A stretch of 60,235 nucleotides of DNA from an uncultured Schlesneria sp. (GCA_903899985.1 CAIULL010000159.1:1-60235), one strand, 5' to 3'. Shown: positions 1-9,873, counted from the first letter of the stretch. The notes: a model not told the origin generated them from the letters alone. Translations and numbers: made by a program.

Positions 1-660
1 CACCGTAGATACTCAGCACGGGGCCGTACGAACTTCCCTGCATCGAGCCGGAATTCGTGAAGATGATCCCCGAACTGCCAGAGGTCGAAATGGTCGTTGT
101 CCCAGAGATCGTCCCTGTCGACGTATTCGTGAACGAGAGAAGACCACCCCCGTAACCGATTCCGTCACCGTAGATACTCAGAACGGGGCCGTATGAGCTT
201 CCCTGCATCGAGCCAGAATTCGTGAAGATAATTCCTGTGCTGCCAGACGTCGAAATCGTCGTCGTCCCTGAGATCGTCCCCGTCGACGTGTTCGTAAACG
301 AGAGGAGACCACCTCCGTAACCGATGCCGTCACCGTAGATACTCAGCACAGGACCGTACGAGCTCCCAAATATTGAGCCGGAATTCGTGAAGATAATTCC
401 CGTGCTGCCAGACGTCGAAATGGTCGTTGTCCCCGAGATCGTCCCCGTCGACGTGTTCGTAAACGAGAGAAGACCACCTCCATAACCGATTCCATCACCG
501 TAGATACTGAGCACGGGGCCGTATGAACTTCCCAGTATTGAACCGGAATTCGTGAAGATGATGCCGCTACTGCCAGACGTCGAAATGGTCGTTGTCCCCG
601 AGATCGTCCCCGTCGATGTATTCGTGAACGAGAGAAGCCCGCCTCCATAACCAATCCCGT
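1..660 (-). repeat. 165-bp in-frame tandem repeat array, at least four copies
   Basis: Four direct copies start at 1, 166, 331 and 496, each exactly 165 bp (55 codons), inside the giant surface protein gene. Each begins on the plus strand with caccgtagatact. The translated unit contains GIGYGGGLLSFTNTSTG, then ISGTTTISTSGS, then IIFTNSGS and SSYGPVLSIYGD. Copies differ by scattered substitutions. The array probably continues outside the window. The Thr/Ser/Gly-rich, beta-prone unit suggests a beta-helix or stacked beta-roll. Confidence 0.93.
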
Positions 661-3124
661 CCTGGAAAACGGTCAACGCTGGCGTTTGAGAGTCACCGAG
701 CAAGGTTCCCGCGTTTTGAGCATTGATAATAGCTCCCTGGCTGCTGGTCACACTCAGTCCGCTGACAGTCGATTGTGCTCCGATCAGGATCTGATTGCCG
801 TCGCTGTTGGCCCCGCCTGATGCAATAATCGAGACCCCGTTTGTCACGCCGTTCGGCATTAGAAAGGTGTCGTTACCGGAGCTTCCAACTAAAGTCACTC
901 CACTGGCGGCAGTCAGTAAATTCGGGTACGGACTTCCGATAACTTCCGTAAAACGTCCCGCCGCCTGCACGAAGTGTTCGCCAGTGGCCGCCCCTGCTGC
1001 GGCGTTTGCGATATCCTGTATTGGCGATGTAGCCAGGGTTGGCGTGACTTGGCTTAAGTCAAATTTAACGCCGAAACTGTTCATCGAAAAATCGAGGACG
1101 TTGTTGCTTCCCTGGCTCGCCTGCACCGTCACGGTGCTATGAGAATCGATGTAAATTCTCGCTCCGGAACTGCTGGCGGTATTAATGCTGGCATTGTGAT
1201 GAGCAACAACTGTTGTAAATCCAGGTCCGCCAATGATTGTGTCGTCGCCGGTACCACCGATCAGATAGGATGAATACGCCGATGACAGCGAGCTGGCATC
1301 GAGGACGTCATTACCGGAACCAGCGATAATCGTCGCTGACGTGACCCCTGCGCTCGCCAGTTGCGAGTTCGTTGCAGTCAACGTTCCATCGCCAGAAATT
1401 GACATTGTGCTGTAGGTTGCAGCAAGGCCGTACTTGTCAACCACGTGGCATTGCACGACGTGACTTCCTGACGGAATCAAAGTTGAAGTCGTATTGCGGC
1501 CGATGCTCGCAATGATCGGATTTCCGTCGACCGTCCAGTCATAGGTTAGCGTGTTTGCCGCGCCGGCTTCGTTAACATTAACCTGAAATAAACTTCCGCC
1601 ACTCGGGGCCGACGACGGAAGAATGGATACATCTCCGATAGTTGGAGCGACGTCGAGCACCGTAATTGGCTGGGGAATCAATACAGAGAGGCCACTGGCC
1701 TGATCCGTCGCCGTGGCCGTGACGTTAGTCGCAACATCAACGAACTGATGAACCGCTTTGAACGTTCCGTCATTATTGACGGACGCTGGCGAAGTGGTGC
1801 CATCGCCCCAGGCGATGGTAACTGCGGGATTGGCAAGCTTTCCGGGGGTGGAGATCTGGCCTGTTGCCGTGAACGTATCACCTTCAAAAATGGGTCCCGT
1901 TATTGGATTGCCATTGGCATCGCTGAACTTAAGGCCTCCAACGAAGGCTGGCCCAGCATTGGGGACGACCCCCGTCACAGTTGCAGATCCAAATCGACTC
2001 GACGCCGGGTTAACCGCTCGACTGATCGTAAAAGTCGGAGAATACCCTGCACTTGTCGGGGCAATATTGGCATAGATGTGGGACAAAGTAATGGACGCGT
2101 TTGTTCCCATGCTGATCGGCTCGGACGTCGTTGAACCATCGTTCCAGTTGACGGAAATCCAATGATTTCCTGTGGAACCACGATCGGTCAGGTCGATCGT
2201 GAATGACGACGCAATCCCCGCCGGCTTAAAATCAGGTGTCACGGAAACAATGATCGGCGCGGGGGCGACGCTGATCGATTGCGTCACGGTCAGGGGACTG
2301 CCAGCAGAACCGCCTGAGGATGCCAGCGTCACCGTTATATTGTGCGACTCGACTTTACCAGATGTGTTCGTGTACTGATGGGATGGAATGAGGTTTGCCG
2401 GTAAAGAGAACAAGCCGGCGACATCTGTGACAACAGAAATTGACTGAATCGGCGAGCCATCGCCCCAGTCGACATTCAGGTTAGCGGTTTCATTTTTACC
2501 GGGGCTGATAAACGTGATTGGCAAACTGACTGTGTCCCCTTCCATGACTGATGCGGAAGCCATATTCAGCATCAGATTGGAAGGAGTCGACGGCAGAACG
2601 ACGACTGGATGCAATCCGGCTGAGATTGTTGTACTCAAACCTTGAGAATCGGTCGCTTGAATCGAGACGTCATACGAACCGGGAGCTTGATACGTGTGCG
2701 TGGCAGTAAAAAAACCATCGACCACGGACACGTTGCTTGTCGAGTAGCCTGATCCATCATTCCAATCAATGGCGACAGTCATCGAGTCGCCCGGGATCGT
2801 GTCGGTGACCTGCCCGGTCAGAGAATAGACGTGCCCTTCGGTTACCGCTGCAGCAGTGGCAGGGAATATTGCCTGCTGGAAGAATTCTGTTCCACTGTCG
2901 TGCGCACTGGCACCTACGAAAATCGATGGACCGGCAGGAGGACCTCCCGCAGAGAGAAGCGCCCGAACTTCCATGACTTCAATCGCCGGACACAGAAGCG
3001 ATCGTCGTGATTTACGCGGACCAGATCGCGACGTGGCTGAAACCCACCGCTTCCACAGTTGATTGCGAAGATATACAAGTGTGCCGGTACTGGAAACCCT
3101 GCCCCGTGACCAAGAAATACGCAT
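1..3124 (-). CDS. Giant planctomycete extracellular protein, PKD and RTX-like, C-terminus cut by the window edge
   Basis: An open frame runs on the minus strand from ATG at 3124 (AAGGGG Shine-Dalgarno 8 bases upstream) past base 1, so about 1041 residues are visible. Residues about 37-55 carry the motif LLCPAIEVMEVRALLSA, typical of the planctomycete extracellular N-terminal family (Planc_extracel) and thought to target very large surface proteins. PKD/Ig-like modules follow (for example VAIDWNDGSGYSTSNVS and THTYQAPGSYDV), then an RTX-like stretch (GGTGDDTIIGGPG near 1243-1260). The end is a 55-residue tandem repeat. I checked the frame at the N-terminus, around 660-840, at the RTX motif and in the repeats, and it is consistent. 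Likely a cell-surface or adhesion protein; no catalytic domain is visible. Confidence 0.85.
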   Translation of the reverse strand, partial: MRISWSRGRVSSTGTLVYLRNQLWKRWVSATSRSGPRKSRRSLLCPAIEVMEVRALLSAGGPPAGPSIFVGASAHDSGTEFFQQAIFPATAAAVTEGHVYSLTGQVTDTIPGDSMTVAIDWNDGSGYSTSNVSVVDGFFTATHTYQAPGSYDVSIQATDSQGLSTTISAGLHPVVVLPSTPSNLMLNMASASVMEGDTVSLPITFISPGKNETANLNVDWGDGSPIQSISVVTDVAGLFSLPANLIPSHQYTNTSGKVESHNITVTLASSGGSAGSPLTVTQSISVAPAPIIVSVTPDFKPAGIASSFTIDLTDRGSTGNHWISVNWNDGSTTSEPISMGTNASITLSHIYANIAPTSAGYSPTFTISRAVNPASSRFGSATVTGVVPNAGPAFVGGLKFSDANGNPITGPIFEGDTFTATGQISTPGKLANPAVTIAWGDGTTSPASVNNDGTFKAVHQFVDVATNVTATATDQASGLSVLIPQPITVLDVAPTIGDVSILPSSAPSGGSLFQVNVNEAGAANTLTYDWTVDGNPIIASIGRNTTSTLIPSGSHVVQCHVVDKYGLAATYSTMSISGDGTLTATNSQLASAGVTSATIIAGSGNDVLDASSLSSAYSSYLIGGTGDDTIIGGPGFTTVVAHHNASINTASSSGARIYIDSHSTVTVQASQGSNNVLDFSMNSFGVKFDLSQVTPTLATSPIQDIANAAAGAATGEHFVQAAGRFTEVIGSPYPNLLTAASGVTLVGSSGNDTFLMPNGVTNGVSIIASGGANSDGNQILIGAQSTVSGLSVTSSQGAIINAQNAGTLLGDSQTPALTVFQDGIGYGGGLLSFTNTSTGTISGTTTISTSGSSGIIFTNSGSILGSSYGPVLSIYGDGIGYGGGLLSFTNTSTGTISGTTTISTSGSTGIIFTNSGSIFGSSYGPVLSIYGDGIGYGGGLLSFTNTSTGTISGTTTISTSGSTGIIFTNSGSMQGSSYGPVLSIYGDGIGYGGGLLSFTNTSTGTISGTTTISTSGSSGIIFTNSGSMQGSSYGPVLSIYG

Positions 3125-3588
3125 CAGTTTGTCCCCTTCAGATATTTCTCAGAATCTAATCCTGCGATCCGAAGCATTGGTAGTCACTTATCCTGAATTT
3201 TTGAAACGCTGCAGACTTACGAAATGAAACACCTTATTTCGCAAATTCAGGAAAAAATACTGACCGGTGATGATATTTATAATACCGCAAAATCGCAATT
3301 CACAACCCAATCTCTCGAAACCGCCATGAACAGATTTTCTCAGATAACATTTCGTTAATCCTGAAAGGAAAATGAATTTTCGCTCGTGGAAAATCAAATT
3401 TCTGGCTCATGCGACATGTCGACGAAAACGTTAACAAGACAGACACCTAAACAGTTAATATCTTAACAATCCCTTAAAGAACAAATGGTATTCTTACTTA
3501 ACTTTAAAAATTTTTATTAAATTTTTATTTTATTTCTAAACGACCAAACAGCCTATGATTTCTCGTTTCTGCAGGGAGAAACGGCAGT
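3125..3588. other. AT-rich intergenic stretch with a possible promoter
   Basis: No convincing gene lies here. Bases about 3430-3545 are strikingly AT-rich (runs such as ttaaaaatttttattaaattttta). A TATGAT hexamer at about 3554-3559 could be a -10 box serving the small plus-strand ORF at 3589. The side facing 3124 should hold the 5' leader of the surface protein. A possible 69-codon minus-strand frame at 3188-3397 has no supporting features. Confidence 0.4.
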
Positions 3589-3711
3589 ATGACTCGTATG
3601 CTTCAAGCCCACGACGAAAAATGGGGGAACAACCGGGCAGTGTACGCACAGGTTAACAGACGTCGTACTATCGATATGCTCGGCGAGCCCTTAAAGAAAT
3701 CAGGGTCTTAA
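3589..3711 (+). CDS. Possible 40-residue small protein
   Basis: ATG at 3589 opens 40 codons ending at TAA 3709-3711. The product starts MTRMLQAHDEKWGNN and ends LGEPLKKSGS; it is basic and soluble. A purine-rich AGGGAGA lies about 10 bases upstream and a TATGAT hexamer about 30 bases upstream, after a very AT-rich tract. I recognise no family. An open frame of this length can arise by chance, so the call rests on the combination of promoter-like sequence, ribosome-binding site and plausible composition. Confidence 0.33.
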   Translation: MTRMLQAHDEKWGNNRAVYAQVNRRRTIDMLGEPLKKSGS

Positions 3712-3986
3712 CGCTCAAACGAGACAAATTCTCGGGACTTCTCTCTATCAATGACTCTACATCCCAGAAAGGTACCACTCGGAGGGTCACGAACCGAGAT
3801 TTAGAAGTACCGCAGCTCTGGATTCTGCCAGAACCGCAGCGGCAAATCAGTTCGTTTTGCATCTCATGCACCGTTTGACCGCAGGCCGTCAACGGCGGCG
3901 CGGTTTTCCGCCAGGAGGTGCTTTTTCCAAAAAAAGCTTTAACGCAACGCCCGGTACGTTCTTCTCGATGCCAAAAACAGTTGGAA

Positions 3987-4781
3987 TCAGAGGGGTGACT
4001 TACTGGTTGCCTGAGGCTCGCTAAATTCCGGCTTTGCTTGAAGCAGGAATCGGTACGAATGAAATCGCTCGACCGCCTTGCCAGCGTCTTCCCAGCTATA
4101 GGGGTAATTACCGATATGGTAAAGTCGCATTTGCATGTCGACCCAGATATCCAGACCGGCATCTCGTAAACGACGGCTGAAGGCAAAATCCTCGCAAAGG
4201 TAGATCGAGTGATCCCCCTCCCGAATGATTAACGGCATAAAAAAGGGAATCATGCCGAATGGTTCGTGAGTTGTACAATGGGGAAGCTGGCTCGTTCGCG
4301 CAACCATTTCGTAGGCACGACGACGGACGAGCAGCATGCCTCCGGGTGCGTAAACTGCTTTTCGAAAAGGGGCATCCACCCCGAAGAGCAGCGTTTCACC
4401 GGGGCCGGCAAAAAACTGCAAGGCAAGTTCTCTCGCCCCTTTCTTGGCATAGACCCCTGACAACACCAGGGGCTTATCGTGTGGATTGGCGAGAGGATCA
4501 CGTTCGGCCGCCGGAAGATCGGCAAATGTCCTGCGACGAAGCCGGTCAACTTCGTTGGGATCAAACACGATGTCCGCATCGATCCAGAGGGTTTCCTGAA
4601 AACCTTCCTTCAATGCCTGTGTTGCCAGACGACTGCGGGCAAAATCGATCGCCGAACATCCGTACGATCGCCAGACTGGATACCCGCGTCGCTCGAGTTC
4701 CCTTAAGGCAATCTCCGTTTGAGGCTCAATATGATTACCAACCGGTACAAGAACCACACAGGTTGGGGCATCTGAACTCAT
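3987..4781 (-). CDS. Glycosyltransferase-like protein (GT-A type DxD motif)
   Basis: 264 residues from ATG at 4781, chosen over a TTG at 4814 because GAGAAAG lies just upstream of the ATG. The N-terminus (CVVLVPVGNHIEPQTE) looks like the first strand of a GT-A nucleotide-sugar fold. Residues 67-74 read IDADIVFD, a D68-A-D70 motif of the metal/UDP-binding type, preceded by ARSRLATQAL as in Anp1/GT2-like enzymes. The C-terminal third includes an ICEDFAFSRRLRDAG-like segment, the expected position of an ED acceptor motif (the visible text is LCEDFAFSRRL). The substrate is not inferable. It lies 118 bp downstream of the Ser/Thr kinase on the same strand and may be co-transcribed. No membrane segment is seen. 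Confidence 0.65.
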   Translation of the reverse strand: MSSDAPTCVVLVPVGNHIEPQTEIALRELERRGYPVWRSYGCSAIDFARSRLATQALKEGFQETLWIDADIVFDPNEVDRLRRRTFADLPAAERDPLANPHDKPLVLSGVYAKKGARELALQFFAGPGETLLFGVDAPFRKAVYAPGGMLLVRRRAYEMVARTSQLPHCTTHEPFGMIPFFMPLIIREGDHSIYLCEDFAFSRRLRDAGLDIWVDMQMRLYHIGNYPYSWEDAGKAVERFHSYRFLLQAKPEFSEPQATSKSPL

Positions 4782-4898
4782 CGCCAATTCTTTCTCAAAT
4801 TGAAGTCCACTCAAACGTGATCAAATGACTTCAACATCCAAGCGGCGAACGCCCTGCATATCGAAGGAATGAACCTGGCGACGCCAACACGATCATTC

Positions 4899-7800
4899 TT
4901 ACTTCTTCAGACCAACGGCTTGAAAACCAACCGTCAGTTTCCCGAGCAATTTTTGAAACTTCTCGTCGTTTCTGATGACTTCGAAGTCAGGCTCTCCTGC
5001 AAGATAGGCTCGATCAGAATACCCATCGGCAATCGCATCTTCGATTCGTTTCAACGCTTCCTGCTTCCAACGATCAATCGCCTGAACATCGGGGGCTGCG
5101 GAAAGCTGCTCGGATTCCGCTGCTGTCGACCAGACACGTGCCAGGTCGATGAACATTTCCGCATCGCCAGGAATACTTCGCTTCAGAATGTCTTCAGCCA
5201 GTTCCACAGCCTTGGCGGGGGGGCCACTGAACGGCGACACAAGCGCGAGTGCAACGTAATGGATAATGGATTCACTATCGGATTTGACCATTTCTTGAGC
5301 GACCTGTTGCGCCTCGGCATACAACTGTCTCGCCCTGGAAAGATCGCGTGATCGCAGCAATCCCGCGAGTCGTGCGAGTGATACTTGATGTTGGTTGCGG
5401 CGGAACCCGAGACTCGGATCATCCTGGTAAAGCTCACGAGTGATTTTTACCGATTCCTCGTATGACGCTAACGCCGCATCGAATTGACCTCGCTGTCGCG
5501 CGAGATCACCAGCAAACACAAGCGCGAGCGACAGCTTCGCCCAGTTTTCGCGCGACCGGTCCTTTTCCAGAATTTGACGGACATTCTCAATAACCCGATT
5601 TTGCTCGTCTGCGGCTTCCTGTTCGCGACCGATGGAGCCAAGCAGAACGGCGCGAAGCTGGTCCTGATCGGATACCATTCCACGAAACTCTTTTTGCTTG
5701 AGAGCCCAATCATTCTCGCTAAGCTGCTGAAACGGCCCCTTTCGAAGGATTCCCATCACCTCGTTGAAGTGACGGAGAGCGAGATCGATCACATCGAACC
5801 CCTCCCGAACACGCCCCAGCTTTTTTAATGTCAGGGCATGTTGATAGCCTTGGATCAGCACCTGGGTCAACGTGTCGATTCGAGGAACAGAACCATGTGG
5901 AACATCGAATTCTTCCGGCTTCGGAAAAGCGAGGATATCCTGTAGAATCTGCAGTGATTCTTCACCAAATTTGCGAACCTTTTCCATATCGCGATGAATA
6001 CCAATGCGAGCATTGGTTTGATGATGAAGAAGTTTCGTCAGATTAAGTCGTGTCACATCTGTCGATTGTGACTGGTTTCGTTTTCGTAAAATCTCTTCAG
6101 CTTCATCAAGATACAACATCGCCTTGGAAGGCTGCCCAAGTTCCAGCGCCGTTAGAAAACGTTCTTGAAGAACCCTCGCCTTTTCGAGACCTGTCCGTAA
6201 TTCAAGATCATCCGATTCGTCCGGTAACAGATCCAGCTGTTTCGAGACGATCTGCAGGAGTTGCTCGCGGACAGCACGAAGCTTCTTCTCGTTGGGCGGA
6301 ATCAATTCGCGAATGGCCAGAAGCATTTGCAAGATCGAATCCGTCGACTGAACCGCTCTGTCATACGCGAGCTTCTCGTTTTTCTTGGCCGTTTCCGCGT
6401 GCTTATCGGCCAGATTTTTTGCCGCTACGGCGATGACCGTTTGTTGCTCGATATCGGCGTTTTTCTTCGCCAGCGTCATAACCGACCAGACGCTGACAGA
6501 CAATGCTGTCAACACGGAAAAAACAGCAGTGGCAACCGGAATGGCGATTCTTGGATTTCGGCGACACCATCGAAATGAGCGTTCGATGCCACTGATCGGT
6601 CGGGCAATAATCGGCTCTTTACGAAGAAATCGCTGCAGGTCAGCCTCCATCGCAGCACAATCGGGGTAACGACGCGACGGTTCTTTTGACATCGCCTTGA
6701 GACAAATGGTTTCCAGATCTAACGGAATCGTTGGCTGCAATTGCCGGACACTGAGCGGATCCTTTTCAATGACTTGCGACAATAAGAATTCAAGCGGCCG
6801 TCCCACAAAAGGAGCACGCCCTGTCAGCAAATAATAAAGTGTCGCTCCCAGTGAATATTGATCCGAATGAGCGCCAATGGAATCATGGTCGCCCCGCGCC
6901 TGTTCTGGCGGCATGTAGCCAGGCGTTCCTAAAACCTGACCGTCAATCGTCTTTTGATCCGATAAATCATGGTCCGATTCTTCTGTTCCCTCGCGCTTCG
7001 CGAGACCAAAATCTGTTAACTTCGCGATGTCTCCATCGGCAACCAGCACGTTCGAAGGCTTGATATCACGATGTAATACCCCTTTTTCGTGGGCGTAATG
7101 GATCGCGGAAGCCAAATCGGCCACGATCTTCGCCGCACGCGCAGGCTCAATAGGTTCCTTGTTCGTCAATTGTGAGAGTGTTTTGCCTTCAACAAATTCA
7201 AGCGCGAACCAGGGGGTCCCGTCCTCCTCGCCGTATTCATAAATCTCGACAATACCAGGATGCTTCAGTGTGGCCAAAGATTGCGCCTCAAAGCGAAATC
7301 GAGAAAGTATCCTTTCGTCCTGGTTCGCCTTCGAAATCATTTTGAGTGCGACATCACGCTGAAGCGTCTTATGCCGCGCTTTATAAACGACCCCCATCCC
7401 CCCGTGCCCAAGCTCCCCGGTAATCCAATAAGACCCGATTTCCTTGGGGATAACGGTTCGTTCGATTCTTTTTGGATAAGGGGAAAACGCCTGAACGGGC
7501 GTCAGATCCGAATTCTCTTCCAGTTCCGCCAGATCTGATGTCTTGGCGGAAATGTCCATGTTCGATGATTCATTGATCAACTGGCCGGCATTGCGAGCGG
7601 CAATATTCAGACCCGGATTCGCCTGATCAACCGGGTATTCGCCCAGACCAGGAGAAACGGGACCATTCAGTTTGAAGCTTTTCGCCACTGAATTGATGGT
7701 ACTCTGTCTTTCAGCAGACCCATCGCGTTGGTAAGAAACATCAGGAGCTTTATCCGAATTGGTTCGGACAGAAGCGTCTGGTCCCGACCTTAATGCTTCA

Positions 7801-8075
7801 TTGCCAATCGGTAACACCCGATTCCGGACGGGGGTGCCCCCATTTTCTGGTGGTTTCGCGGTGACCGGCGAGGATCGGCCGGCGGCGGCGTTTCCAGCCA
7901 ATTTCTGGAATACGGTTTCGTTGTCCGAGAATGATTCCTTCTCGCTGGCAACACTTGCGTATTGCTCCAGAAAGGCATTGAGATTGGGTTTTTCACCCCG
8001 GTCCATGGCCTGAAACCAGATCGTTACCGCTTCTTCAAGCAGATCGTCGCGAGAAAATGATTGATTTTCTGTCAT
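4899..8075 (-). CDS. Membrane-anchored Ser/Thr protein kinase with C-terminal helical/TPR region
   Basis: 1058 residues from ATG at 8075, with AAGAGGA 7 bases upstream; an in-frame start at 8153 lacks such a site. Residues 1-210 are a low-complexity N-terminal extension. The kinase domain spans about 216-485: glycine loop ELGHGGMGVV (221-230), ATP lysine K245 (VALK), catalytic HRDIKPSN (H335, D337, N342), DFG 355-357 and PPEQ near 389-392. A single hydrophobic helix at about 511-535 should cross the cytoplasmic membrane. The remaining ~520 residues outside are alpha-helical, with TPR-like segments (for example FDAALASYEESVKI). This is the common PknB-type architecture of planctomycetes. All key catalytic residues are present, so it should be active. 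Substrates are unknown. Confidence 0.93.
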   Translation of the reverse strand: MTENQSFSRDDLLEEAVTIWFQAMDRGEKPNLNAFLEQYASVASEKESFSDNETVFQKLAGNAAAGRSSPVTAKPPENGGTPVRNRVLPIGNEALRSGPDASVRTNSDKAPDVSYQRDGSAERQSTINSVAKSFKLNGPVSPGLGEYPVDQANPGLNIAARNAGQLINESSNMDISAKTSDLAELEENSDLTPVQAFSPYPKRIERTVIPKEIGSYWITGELGHGGMGVVYKARHKTLQRDVALKMISKANQDERILSRFRFEAQSLATLKHPGIVEIYEYGEEDGTPWFALEFVEGKTLSQLTNKEPIEPARAAKIVADLASAIHYAHEKGVLHRDIKPSNVLVADGDIAKLTDFGLAKREGTEESDHDLSDQKTIDGQVLGTPGYMPPEQARGDHDSIGAHSDQYSLGATLYYLLTGRAPFVGRPLEFLLSQVIEKDPLSVRQLQPTIPLDLETICLKAMSKEPSRRYPDCAAMEADLQRFLRKEPIIARPISGIERSFRWCRRNPRIAIPVATAVFSVLTALSVSVWSVMTLAKKNADIEQQTVIAVAAKNLADKHAETAKKNEKLAYDRAVQSTDSILQMLLAIRELIPPNEKKLRAVREQLLQIVSKQLDLLPDESDDLELRTGLEKARVLQERFLTALELGQPSKAMLYLDEAEEILRKRNQSQSTDVTRLNLTKLLHHQTNARIGIHRDMEKVRKFGEESLQILQDILAFPKPEEFDVPHGSVPRIDTLTQVLIQGYQHALTLKKLGRVREGFDVIDLALRHFNEVMGILRKGPFQQLSENDWALKQKEFRGMVSDQDQLRAVLLGSIGREQEAADEQNRVIENVRQILEKDRSRENWAKLSLALVFAGDLARQRGQFDAALASYEESVKITRELYQDDPSLGFRRNQHQVSLARLAGLLRSRDLSRARQLYAEAQQVAQEMVKSDSESIIHYVALALVSPFSGPPAKAVELAEDILKRSIPGDAEMFIDLARVWSTAAESEQLSAAPDVQAIDRWKQEALKRIEDAIADGYSDRAYLAGEPDFEVIRNDEKFQKLLGKLTVGFQAVGLKK

Positions 8076-8327
8076 GGTCGAATCCTCTTGACATATCAAA
8101 CAATTCGTTTGCAGGTTAACGAAATCCCACTGAAAAGTCTCGCAGAAACGCACCGCATCGTCACGTTAAAAACGGAAGAAAACGGGACAAACACCAATAA
8201 ATCGCGCGCCACGTACAAGAATCGAACGATCATCCGTTTGGGACAATTCGAAAAACGGCACTCTAACGCCATCCAATTCCGCAATTCGCCATTTGCTCGG
8301 ATAACTTTCAATTCCGAAAATTCCCTC

Positions 8328-8642
8328 TCAAACTTCGGGCGAAGCGTGCTCATACGAATCGGGCGACCTGATGGCACGGTCATAAATATCCTGAATCACT
8401 CGAACGACCGGGTCGTTGGGAATGCTGTGTAGTAAATACGTCTCATTCCCGAAGAACACCTTATAAAGTCGAATCGCTTCGGGGTTTGTCGCACCTTCAT
8501 GGAGCGTCACTCCATGAAGCATCGTATCGCCCGTTTTTCTCGACGGAACAGCGTACTGAACTTCGATCTTGCTGATGTTATCCGTATTCAGCAGGATTTC
8601 CTTTCGTTCGCTTTCACGAATCAGCCGGATGAATGTTGCCAT
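8328..8642 (-). CDS. Small conserved-looking hypothetical protein
   Basis: 104 residues from ATG at 8642. The sequence begins MATFIRLIRESERKEILLN and has an alternating hydrophobic pattern (ISKIEVQYAVP, IRLYKVFFGNETYLL) suggesting a compact alpha/beta fold of about 90 residues. No signal peptide or membrane helix. It lies 252 bp upstream of the kinase on the same strand. The ribosome-binding site is weak. I do not recognise the family. Confidence 0.6.
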   Translation of the reverse strand: MATFIRLIRESERKEILLNTDNISKIEVQYAVPSRKTGDTMLHGVTLHEGATNPEAIRLYKVFFGNETYLLHSIPNDPVVRVIQDIYDRAIRSPDSYEHASPEV

Positions 8643-9354
8643 GATTGGGGTCTCGCTGATGATTTACCGGGTCAGAAAAGACAAATGAAGAAGTCCAGGT
8701 AACGAACGATAATCTCGTGCCAAGTGAGTGTAATTCAATGGCTCGCGTTGTCGATGACGTTACCGGCGACTGCTGCTTATCCATTGTCTACTGTCGGGCG
8801 TCAATGAGGCATTCTCGTGCGATCTCGCGCTGTGCACGTTGAATAAGCCTTTAAAGGATGAGAACGATTTGCTGTTGCTGTAGCGACATTGGATATCCCA
8901 GAGCGAGGCAACCGCCAGGTGCATGCGAGCAAGTTGAAGTTGCATCTTTTCTGAGTCGCAAGCGCGATTCAATACAGATCGCGAGTAAAAGCTGCAGGAT
9001 GGTCAAACTGGTCCGCTGTTCTCCCGCAAAAGCCTGAAGCAGGGCCACCTTCTGTTTGAATTTCCTCGTTATCGGAAAGAAAATTCAATTGCATATTGGG
9101 GTTCGAAACGGGGCGCGTGTCGTTTCGCAAGTCTGTTCAGGGAAGGAGTCTTCCAGCAGGCAAAATCAAAAGTTGACCAATCCCTCAAACCGAGTCCCAC
9201 GCGCCTCGGAGTACGACACGTCACTAAAGTATCGTTTTCGATACCCCGTGATCACAAAGTTGCTAATTCTCAATGGCCCACACATTCATTGAGTGCTTTT
9301 CGGGCTAGAATCCTTGGTCAGGTGCGCGACGAGAATTTCCAGATCGGGGAGAGA
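8643..9354. other. 712-bp gap without a convincing gene
   Basis: Both strands hold only short frames with implausible composition. The region lies between divergent genes (minus-strand start at 8642, plus-strand start at 9355), so promoters for both should be here. I found no clear -35/-10 pair, hairpin or RNA gene. Confidence 0.4.
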
Positions 9355-9873
9355 ATGATGCCCGTCAGCTTCCTTCCAGTGATTTTCCCTGCGTTGTTAA
9401 TCGGCGTGCCGCTGCTGTTTCTCGTCAAGGGGCGAAGACAATTCCCTCGGGTGACAGCTCTTTCGACATCAATTGTCCTGCTTCTGCTCCTGAGCGTGTA
9501 CGTCCCCGGTTGGGTCCTGATGTTCCGAGCCAGTCGTGGTGACCCGGCTGCCATGTATGAACTTGCTCGCTGGACTGAAAAACATGACAACGTAATCGGC
9601 GAATACATTCTCTGGCCCATGACTCCCGACGTACTTGGAGGTTATGCCTGGCTCGAAAGGGCTGCGAACAGGGATTACCCGCCCGCCACCTATGCCTTAG
9701 GAGTGAGAATCAAATACGGAATTCACGTGCCACGTCCGCCAGACTGGAATGGTCCCGCAGGCAACGTTTTTGACCAGCCGTTGCGGGGCCAGGCGTTGAT
9801 CGACAAAGCGATCGAACTCGGGTATCGGCCAACTGTCGATGAAGAAGATTTTTACGCGCATTATCGAAAATGA
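9355..9873 (+). CDS. Sel1-repeat-like membrane protein
   Basis: 172 residues from ATG at 9355 (or the adjacent ATG at 9358), directly after GGGGAGAG. Two membrane helices lie at about residues 4-24 and 33-52. The soluble tail carries Sel1-like (SLR) helical repeats: GDPAAMYELARW and AYAWLERAANRDYPPATYALG match the A-x-Y-x-L and W-x-x-A-A patterns of this TPR-related family. Such domains mediate protein-protein contacts. The partner is unknown. It is convergent with the DUF4177-like gene. Confidence 0.7.
   Translation: MMPVSFLPVIFPALLIGVPLLFLVKGRRQFPRVTALSTSIVLLLLLSVYVPGWVLMFRASRGDPAAMYELARWTEKHDNVIGEYILWPMTPDVLGGYAWLERAANRDYPPATYALGVRIKYGIHVPRPPDWNGPAGNVFDQPLRGQALIDKAIELGYRPTVDEEDFYAHYRK

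Noticed and set aside
343-654. Arg/Ser-rich open frames through the repeat array
   Set aside because: They are shifted readings of the 165-bp repeat; the true frame gives the Gly/Thr-rich 55-residue unit and joins the N-terminal PKD part.
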